Assembly: GCA_025465145.1 (NCBI GenBank)
Contig: JAODNS010000308.1
Location: forward strand, 1 to 5,245
Direction: 5' to 3'
Length of the DNA stretch: 5,245 nucleotides
From: Frankiales bacterium
Lineage (GTDB): Bacteria > Actinomycetota > Actinomycetes > Mycobacteriales > SCTD01
Shown here: piece after piece, positions 1 through 4,556 of the stretch
How positions within the stretch are numbered: position 1 is the stretch's first letter
Layout of the letters: every line of letters begins with the position of its first letter
Translations under genes and position numbers: made by a program
The notes under the pieces: model-generated
The model's input: the letters and a program-made list of their open reading frames with translations, nothing else
The model's database searches: none
What the model was told of the DNA's origin: nothing

Positions 1-582
1 CACGGCGTCGGCTCGGCGGCCGGTACGGCGGCCAACGGCGTGGGGTCGGCCGCCAGCAGCGCTGCCGGCGCCGTCGCGGCCGCGCCGCAGGCGGCCAAGA
101 GCACCGCGTCCGGCAACCCCCTGATCGCCGGCGCGGTCGCGTTCGGCGTCGGCTGGCTGCTGTCGTCGCTGCTGCCCCCGACGCAGAAGGAGCAGCAGAT
201 CGCCTCGCAGCTGACCGACCAGGCGGCCCACTTCAAGGAGCCGGTCAAGGAGACGCTGACGGCCGCCGCCGGCGAGATCAAGGAGCAGGTCGCCCCGCAG
301 GTCGCCGACGCCGCTGCTGCGGTCAAGGACGCCGGCACGTCCGCCGTCGCAGCCGTTCAGGAGACGGCCGGCTCGGCCGTCGCCGACGTGCAGTCGACCG
401 CGACCGACGCGGCCAGCACCGTGGCGGCCACGGCGGCGTCGTCCGCGCAGACGGTCAAGGAGACGGCGCAGGACCCGTACCCGGCTCCTGTTGCGCCCGC
501 CATCCCGGTCGACCCGGCGCCGACGTACACCGGCCAGGCGACGACGGAGTACCAGGACCGCAGCGGGATCCCGCCGCTGTAG
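1..582 (+). CDS. DUF3618-type membrane-anchored Ala-rich protein, C-terminal part (5' truncated by window edge)
   Basis: The frame is open from base 1 to the TAG at 580-582, so the start lies outside the window; the in-frame GTG at 40 is probably internal. Of the 193 visible residues, about 39-58 form one hydrophobic segment in the context GNPLIAGAVAFGVGWLLSSL followed by LPPTQKEQQIA. That arrangement (G-N-P, helix with GWLLSSL, then a charged K-E-Q) is characteristic of the membrane anchor of actinobacterial DUF3618 proteins. Residues 64-156 are an Ala/Val/Lys/Glu/Thr-rich amphipathic helix with VKE/VKD/VQE repeats, like LEA or apolipoprotein helices. The tail (about 158-193) is Pro-rich. 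Before the membrane segment, an 11-residue unit appears twice (GVGSAAGTAAN, GVGSAASSAAG). The molecular function of the family is unknown; a role at the envelope or under stress is inference only. The gene ends convergently to the helicase. The family call is from recalled motif pattern and the N-terminal domain is not visible. Confidence 0.82.
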   Translation, partial: HGVGSAAGTAANGVGSAASSAAGAVAAAPQAAKSTASGNPLIAGAVAFGVGWLLSSLLPPTQKEQQIASQLTDQAAHFKEPVKETLTAAAGEIKEQVAPQVADAAAAVKDAGTSAVAAVQETAGSAVADVQSTATDAASTVAATAASSAQTVKETAQDPYPAPVAPAIPVDPAPTYTGQATTEYQDRSGIPPL

Positions 583-595
583 GCCGCTGCACGGC

Positions 596-632
596 ACGAG
601 GCCCCGGCACCGCGAGCGGTCCGGGGCCTCGT
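596..632. terminator. Bidirectional hairpin terminator between convergent genes
   Basis: A perfect 12-bp stem (596-607 pairing with 621-632; arms ACGAGGCCCCGG and CCGGGGCCTCGT) encloses a 13-nt loop that can itself form a 4-bp CCGC-type mini-stem (609-612 with 617-620). It lies 13 bp past the stop of the DUF3618 gene and 11 bp past the stop of the oppositely transcribed helicase gene, so it can serve both. Neither side has a clear run of T, which is common for terminators in high-GC actinobacteria. Confidence 0.8.
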
Positions 633-643
633 CGTGTCCGGCG

Positions 644-2770
644 TCAGTGCCCGGCAGCCTCGAGGGCGTCGGTGAGCAGTGCCACGAGGGCCTCGAGCTG
701 CACGTCGACCGACGACGGCAGCTCCTCGTCCGACCCGTCGAGGGCGCGGGCAGCCAGACCGGCCTTGTCGTCGATGAGCTCGGCGATCCGGGCGTCGATC
801 GTCTGCGCCGCGATGATGCGCCACGCCGTGACCGGCTGGTCCTGCCCGATGCGGTGCACCCGGTCAATCGCCTGCGTCTGCTCGGCTGCCGTCCACGACA
901 GCTCGGCGAGCACGACGTTCGAGGCGACCTGCAGGTTGAGCCCGACGCCAGCCGCGGTGAGCGAGCAGACGACGACCGCGACGTCCGGATCGGTGGTGAA
1001 CGCGTCGATGCTCTCCTGCCGGTTCTTGCGCGTCTGGTCGCCCCGGATCGAGGTGTACCGGATGCCGCGCTGTGCGAACGTCTCCTCGGCGGCGTCCATG
1101 ACGTCGACGTGCTTGGCGAAGAAGACGACCTTGCCGACGTTGCGGGCTAGCTGCGCGGCGTAGTCGGCGGCGAGGACGGCCTTGGCCTGGCCGATCCGCC
1201 GCATCATGCTGAAGACGTTCTCGTCGCTGCTCTTCTCGTTCGTGTCCTGCCGCTCCCACCCGGCGACCTTGCGGACGAGCTCCCGGTCGATGCCGTCCAG
1301 GACGCGGCCGGAGTCGCGCGCCGCCAGCGCGCTCTCGTACCGCTTCACCAGGCGTCGTGCCAGCACCCGCTCCGCGTCGCGGATCGAGCGGCCGAGCGCG
1401 CCTTCGAGCTCCACCGGCAGGTCGGCGACCCGACGCGCGGGGATGTCCGCGGCCACGTCGACCTTGCGGCGGCGGACGATGCCCATCTCGATGACGGCCT
1501 GCCGCGCCGCCGGGTAGAAGCCGGCCTCGATCGGCGTCGTGCCGTTGGCCTCGAGCGCCGCCATCAGCTCTCCGCTGGGCTCGGTGTCGCTGATCCAGCC
1601 GAGGAACTGCCAGATCGCGAGGAAGTCCTCGATGTCGTTGATGAGCGGCGTGCCGGTGAGGGCCATCAGCAGCGGGCGCAGCGTCCGCTGGCGGATGCGG
1701 GCGGAGACCTCGAGCACGTGCCGGGACCGCTGCGAGCTCTTGTTCTTGATGAAGTGCGCCTCGTCGACGACCATCCCGCGGAAGCCGAGCTGGCCGAGCC
1801 AGCCGACGTGCCGATCGAGCACCTCGTAGTTGACGACCACGATGTCGGAGAACCCGTCGACGTCCGTGCCGTCGCCGTGGACGACGGTCACCTTGCGCAT
1901 CGGCGTCCAGAGCCCGACCTCGCGCGCCCAGTTGGTCTTGACGACGTTGGGCACCACGACGAGGAGCGGGTACGCGTTCGCCGCCTCGGCCGCCAGCAGC
2001 GCCTGCGCGGTCTTGCCCAGCCCCGGCTCGTCGGCGAGCAGGAAGGTGCGGTGCCCGGCGGCCGCGGCGGCGATGACCTGCGCCTGGTGCGGCATCAGCT
2101 CGAGCCCTGCGCCGGCGTACAGGGATCCCGGCTCAGGCAGCCGCATGCAGGACGACGCGCCACCGCTGGCGTTCTCGAACGAGCGCAGCAGCGGGTTGAG
2201 CAGCTCCCAGTTGGCGAGCAGCCGCGGCTTGGGCGGGGGAGGCGGGGCGGCGGCGTAGTCCGGCTCGAGGAACGGGTTCGCCAGCTGCCGGGCGATGACC
2301 GAGCGGGGTACGACCTGCCGCTGCTCGGTCCGCGGCGCGGCCTGTGCGACCTCTGCCTGCTCCGTCTCCGGCTCGGCGAGGGGGACCTCGACGCCGCCGG
2401 CGATCCGCATGTCGCGCAGCAGGTCGGTCGCGCCCTCCACCAGCTTCGCGTCCTCGGCGAGGAGGGCGAGCAGCGCGCCGTCGCGCGCAGCCGCGCGGGC
2501 CAGGATCGCCGCGATGCCGTCGATGCGCTTCAGCTGGCCGGCGCGGGCAGACTCGCCCATGGCCGCGGCCTGGACGCGGCTGCGTTCCTCGCGGACGAGC
2601 AGCGCGACGGCCTGGAACGTCGCCCGCGTGGACGGCCGGACGCGGCCGCGCTGCACGGCGAGCTCGACGTCGCGCACCGCCTTGCTCAGCACGGGCAGGA
2701 TCCCCTCGCGGCGCTGCTGCCCGGCGGCGGGCGCGCGGCCACGGGACGGCACGCGCTCACGTCCCGGCAA
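644..2770 (-). CDS. SNF2-family DEAD/DEAH-box helicase/ATPase (708 aa)
   Basis: This is a superfamily 2, SNF2-type ATP-dependent DNA translocase with both RecA-like lobes complete. Motifs in order: Q-like HQAQ (228-231); Walker A DEPGLGKT (247-254); VVPNVVKTNW (272-281, motif Ia); DEAH box (336-339); LTGTP (371-375, motif III); VVFFAKHVDVMD (548-559, motif IV); TAAGVGLNLQ (605-614, motif V); QAIDRVHRIGQ (633-643, motif VI). The RVHRIGQ form and single-protein layout resemble SMARCAL1/RapA-like bacterial SNF2 proteins. Residues 1-130 are Ala/Arg/Leu-rich and probably helical; I do not recognise a domain there. About 131-180 is a linker ending in PPPPP. The start is a TTG with GGAGG 8 nt upstream; a GTG six codons in is an alternative. 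A likely role is DNA remodelling or repair in the cytoplasm (family inference); the precise substrate is unknown. No nuclease or methylase neighbour suggests a defence cassette. All key residues are present. Confidence 0.93.
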   Translation of the reverse strand: MPGRERVPSRGRAPAAGQQRREGILPVLSKAVRDVELAVQRGRVRPSTRATFQAVALLVREERSRVQAAAMGESARAGQLKRIDGIAAILARAAARDGALLALLAEDAKLVEGATDLLRDMRIAGGVEVPLAEPETEQAEVAQAAPRTEQRQVVPRSVIARQLANPFLEPDYAAAPPPPPKPRLLANWELLNPLLRSFENASGGASSCMRLPEPGSLYAGAGLELMPHQAQVIAAAAAGHRTFLLADEPGLGKTAQALLAAEAANAYPLLVVVPNVVKTNWAREVGLWTPMRKVTVVHGDGTDVDGFSDIVVVNYEVLDRHVGWLGQLGFRGMVVDEAHFIKNKSSQRSRHVLEVSARIRQRTLRPLLMALTGTPLINDIEDFLAIWQFLGWISDTEPSGELMAALEANGTTPIEAGFYPAARQAVIEMGIVRRRKVDVAADIPARRVADLPVELEGALGRSIRDAERVLARRLVKRYESALAARDSGRVLDGIDRELVRKVAGWERQDTNEKSSDENVFSMMRRIGQAKAVLAADYAAQLARNVGKVVFFAKHVDVMDAAEETFAQRGIRYTSIRGDQTRKNRQESIDAFTTDPDVAVVVCSLTAAGVGLNLQVASNVVLAELSWTAAEQTQAIDRVHRIGQDQPVTAWRIIAAQTIDARIAELIDDKAGLAARALDGSDEELPSSVDVQLEALVALLTDALEAAGH

Positions 2771-2776
2771 CGACCA

Positions 2777-2785
2777 TCCCTCCCC
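2777..2785 (-). promoter_or_regulatory. Shine-Dalgarno of the helicase gene, supporting the TTG start
   Basis: On the minus strand the sequence reads GGGGAGGGA, with the GGAGG core (plus-strand 2779-2783) ending 8 nt before the TTG at 2770. This spacing is ideal and favours TTG 2770 over later in-frame starts. An ATG at 2777-2775 is only 1 nt from the core and opens a 6-codon frame, so it is not the start. Confidence 0.65.
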
Positions 2786-2829
2786 ACCGCTCTGGCAGCA
2801 GCCGTCGCCGGTCGGCCGATGTCCGGCTG

Positions 2830-2858
2830 ACCTGACTACCTCGCGAGGCGCACGTCCA
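2830..2858 (-). promoter_or_regulatory. Weak candidate promoter of the helicase gene with a palindrome in its spacer
   Basis: On the minus strand, TGGACG (2858-2853; four of six match TTGACA) is followed after exactly 17 bp by TCAGGT (2835-2830; a poor -10 match keeping the first and last T). Transcription would begin near 2823 and give a leader of about 50 nt that contains the Shine-Dalgarno. The spacer contains the perfect 10-bp palindrome CCTCGCGAGG (2839-2848), placed like an operator. The -10 is weak, so this is a hypothesis. Confidence 0.25.
2839..2848. repeat. Perfect 10-bp palindrome CCTCGCGAGG, possible operator
   Basis: The sequence equals its own reverse complement and lies in the divergent intergenic region, between the candidate -35 and -10 of the helicase gene. 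GC-only palindromes are frequent in DNA of this composition, but the A/T-flanked location upstream of a gene start makes a repressor or activator site possible. No regulator gene is adjacent. Confidence 0.35.
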
Positions 2859-2865
2859 GGAGGTG

Positions 2866-2894
2866 CGGCCGCTGTCGACGAGGTGCAGCGGCCG
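2866..2894. repeat. 9-bp inverted repeat in the divergent intergenic region
   Basis: The arms CGGCCGCTG (2866-2874) and CAGCGGCCG (2886-2894) are exact reverse complements separated by 11 nt. Both flanking genes are transcribed away from it, so it is not a simple gene-end terminator. It may be a regulator binding site or a chance GC-rich repeat. Apart from this, the 10-bp palindrome and the promoter elements, I see nothing in 2771-2978. Confidence 0.4.
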
Positions 2895-2966
2895 GCTCTG
2901 CCGGGCGCTGCGGCTCCAGGGCAAGCGTACGACCTGGCGCTGCGGACGGCCGCACAGGCCGGCCGC

Positions 2967-2979
2967 TACGGTCGCGCCA
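2967..2979 (+). promoter_or_regulatory. Candidate -10 element for leaderless transcription of the isomerase gene
   Basis: TACGGT at 2967-2972 fits the actinobacterial -10 pattern TANNNT. It lies 6 nt before the A of the ATG at 2979, exactly where a -10 sits (-12 to -7) if transcription begins at the start codon. No Shine-Dalgarno precedes the ATG, as expected for a leaderless mRNA. The -35 region at 17-bp spacing (GGACGG, 2944-2949) is only a loose match. Confidence 0.5.
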
Positions 2980-3641
2980 TGCCGCAGCTGGAGCGACGTG
3001 GAGCCGTGTTCGTCCTCGATCTGGGCGACGGCGAGAACCGGTTCGCACCCGCCTGGGTGGACGAGGTGGAGCAGGCTCTCGCGGAGGTGTCGGCCACGGA
3101 AGGTCCACGCGCGCTGGTCACGACGGCCACCGGGAAGATCTGGTCGAACGGCCTCGACCTCGACTGGATGGGCGCCCACCCGGAGCAGAGCGCCGGCTTC
3201 CTCGACCGGGTGCACGGACTGTTCGCCCGCTTCCTCGGCGCCGACGTGGCCACGGTCGCCGCCGTGCAGGGGCACGCCTTCGCGGCCGGCGCGATGCTGG
3301 CGGTCGCGCACGACCGGGTCCTCATGCGCGCCGACCGCGGCTACTGGTGCGTGCCCGAGGTGGACCTGGGGCTGCCCTTCACCCCCGGCATGAGCGCGTT
3401 GCTGCAGGCTCGGCTGACACCCCCGACGGCGCACGAGGCAATGACCACCGGCCGGCGGTACGGCGGGCCCGCCGCGGTCGCCGCCGGCATCGTCGTCTCG
3501 TGCCATGCGCTGGACGCGCTGCTGGACCACGCCGTCGCCTGGGCCCAGATGCAGGCGGGCAAGGACCCGGCGACGCTCGCGACCATCAAGCGCCGGCTGT
3601 ACGCACCGGCGCTGCAGGCGCTCGGAGCCGATCAGCCCTAG
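2979..3641 (+). CDS. Enoyl-CoA hydratase/isomerase (crotonase) family protein, probable delta3,delta2-enoyl-CoA isomerase
   Basis: This is a 220-aa crotonase-fold enzyme. The first oxyanion-hole strand is GKIWSNGLDLDWM (52-64) and the second is AAVQGHAFAAGAMLAVAHD (94-112), with RADRG (117-121) and PEVDLGLPFTPGMSALL (126-142) following. Glu127 in PEV sits where crotonases carry a catalytic Glu, but the second hydratase Glu, normally near the start of the second helix (GGGxE), is replaced (AAGAM). Having only one Glu is typical of delta-isomerases, which move the double bond of 3-enoyl-CoA to 2-enoyl-CoA during beta-oxidation of unsaturated fatty acids. The N-terminus (LERRGAVFVLDLGDGENRF) and the GHA-AAG-LA-AHD-MR-DRG series resemble plant peroxisomal ECI proteins as I recall them. 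The ATG at 2979 matches that N-terminus; an in-frame GTG at 2883 would add 32 residues lacking family character. The exact substrate is inferred. The 3' end overlaps the convergent gene by 4 bp. Confidence 0.9.
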   Translation: MPQLERRGAVFVLDLGDGENRFAPAWVDEVEQALAEVSATEGPRALVTTATGKIWSNGLDLDWMGAHPEQSAGFLDRVHGLFARFLGADVATVAAVQGHAFAAGAMLAVAHDRVLMRADRGYWCVPEVDLGLPFTPGMSALLQARLTPPTAHEAMTTGRRYGGPAAVAAGIVVSCHALDALLDHAVAWAQMQAGKDPATLATIKRRLYAPALQALGADQP

Positions 3642-4534
3642 CGGACCGCGACCCGCACGTCCCGGCTCGACCCGGCCGTGCTGCTGGTGGTGGCGGACGC
3701 CCCGGTGTGGAAGTCGAAGGTCCCCGAGCCGCCGAAGGTCTTGGTCAGCACGTACCTGCCGTCCGCAGCCGTTCGGGCCTGCGCGACCTTGGCGTTGCCG
3801 CGGTACAGCGTCACGAGCTGGCCCTTCGCGCGCGGCGAGGTGCTGCCGGTGAACCGGTAGGCGCGGGTCCCCGTCCGGGTCGCGGACAGCGAGACGGCAG
3901 TGCGGACCGGCAGCGGCACGTTCGCGCTGGTGCTGGTGCCGCTGCTGTCGGTCGACGTCACGTACAGCCGCGTGTTGGTCGTCGGCTTGATCGTGAAGGT
4001 GAACGTGCCGTCGTCCGCGGCCGCACCCGTCCGGATGCGCCGGTAGGTGGTGGACGGGCGGCTGTACGCGAACAGGTCGAGCCGGCTGCCGGCCGTGGCC
4101 GTGCCGGAGACAGTGGCGGCCTGACCGGCGGTGATCGTGCCGGGGGAGACGCGGACGGTCGGTGCGCAGCTGCTGCCGCTGGCCGACGGGGACACGGTGG
4201 CGGTCGGCGTCGCCGAGGCGCTCGACGACGCGCTCGACGAGGCGCTCGCGGACGGGCTCGCGGACGACCCGCCGCCGCCGATGATCGGCGGGAGCGGGAA
4301 GGGCAGCGGTCCGCCGCCACCGGACGCGCTGGGCGACGCGGAGGCGCTCGGGCTGATCGTGGCGGTCGCCGTGGCGCTGGGACTGGCGGTGCTGGACGCG
4401 GTAGCCGTCGCCGAGCCGCTGGGACACGGGCCGGCCGCGCCGGCGGTGCCGCTGATGAGGACCAGCCCGGCACCGAGGACAGCGGTGGCCGAACCCGCCG
4501 CGAGCAGGACGCGCAGACCAGGGCGAATCGTCAT
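3638..4534 (-). CDS. Exported protein with Ser/Ala-rich linker and C-terminal Ig-like domains
   Basis: The 298-aa product starts with a Sec-type signal peptide: basic MTIRPGLR, hydrophobic core about 9-28, and an A-G-A site giving probable cleavage near 33/34. Mature residues 38-122 are low-complexity Ser/Ala/Thr/Pro, interrupted by GGGGPLPFPLPPIIGGGG (72-89). Residues 125-210 and 211-298 each look like a beta-sandwich (Ig-like) domain, with alternating strands, an A-D-G-T/R-Y/F turn (DDGTFTFTIK at 174-183, ADGRYVLTKTF at 257-267), and a closing V-rich strand. I do not recognise a named family. The only cysteines visible, Cys37 and Cys123, bracket the linker. No sortase motif or C-terminal membrane helix is present, so it is probably secreted or loosely cell-wall associated; adhesion or structural function is inference. 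The ATG at 4534 is chosen because the signal peptide follows directly and a -10 precedes it; TTG at 4552 would add six residues. It lies 22 bp after the SDR gene. Confidence 0.8.
   Translation of the reverse strand: MTIRPGLRVLLAAGSATAVLGAGLVLISGTAGAAGPCPSGSATATASSTASPSATATATISPSASASPSASGGGGPLPFPLPPIIGGGGSSASPSASASSSASSSASATPTATVSPSASGSSCAPTVRVSPGTITAGQAATVSGTATAGSRLDLFAYSRPSTTYRRIRTGAAADDGTFTFTIKPTTNTRLYVTSTDSSGTSTSANVPLPVRTAVSLSATRTGTRAYRFTGSTSPRAKGQLVTLYRGNAKVAQARTAADGRYVLTKTFGGSGTFDFHTGASATTSSTAGSSRDVRVAVR
4215..4262. repeat. Four 12-bp imperfect tandem repeats encoding Ser/Ala tetrapeptides
   Basis: Units GAGGCGCTCGAC, GACGCGCTCGAC, GAGGCGCTCGCG and GACGGGCTCGCG run head to tail (4215-4226, 4227-4238, 4239-4250, 4251-4262). 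On the minus strand they encode the xSxS periods of the exported protein's linker (ASPS, ASAS, SSAS, SSAS). Because the unit is a multiple of three, gain or loss of units would keep the frame. A second, less regular Ser/Ala stretch lies on the other side of the Gly/Pro hinge (about 4335-4425). Confidence 0.7.
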
Positions 4535-4546
4535 GCCCCCATAGTT
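4535..4546 (-). promoter_or_regulatory. Candidate -10 for leaderless transcription of the exported-protein gene
   Basis: On the minus strand AACTAT (4546-4541) precedes GGGGGC and then the ATG at 4534, so the hexamer occupies -12 to -7 if transcription begins at the A of the ATG. Three of six positions match TATAAT, including the conserved A at position 2 and the final T. The G-run directly before the ATG is too close to act as a Shine-Dalgarno. The overlapping palindrome TTGCGCAA (4545-4552) could be a binding site. The -35 region would fall inside the SDR gene's 3' end and shows no good match. Confidence 0.4.
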
Positions 4547-4556
4547 GCGCAAGCGC

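Noticed and set aside
644..2770. Helicase as part of a phage-defence cassette
   Set aside because: Only metabolic, envelope and hypothetical genes surround it; no nuclease, methylase, TIR, reverse transcriptase or other defence partner is in the window.
2757..2777. Six-codon ATG frame just before the helicase start, as a possible leader peptide
   Set aside because: The ATG is only 1 nt from the GGAGG core, too close for initiation, and no attenuator-like pairing is visible.
1718..2830. Long open frame (370 codons) on the plus strand opposite the helicase
   Set aside because: It is antisense to a gene with all SNF2 motifs intact. The product is Arg/Gly/Leu-rich with no recognisable motif, as expected from GC-rich codon shadowing.
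2295..2978. Upstream in-frame extension of the isomerase gene
   Set aside because: The frame is open but antisense to the helicase; the translation is Ser/Arg-rich and unlike crotonases. The family N-terminus begins at the ATG at 2979.
2757..4427. Open frame of 556 codons on the minus strand
   Set aside because: It runs out of frame through the exported-protein gene, antisense through the isomerase and across the intergenic region; composition is Arg/His/Gly-rich and no family is visible.
4131..4544. Plus-strand frame of 137 codons with plausible-looking Ala/Asp/Leu repeats
   Set aside because: It is the mirror of the Ser/Ala repeat linker of the exported protein, which has a signal peptide and folded domains in its own frame. 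The repeats arise from the same 12-bp DNA units.
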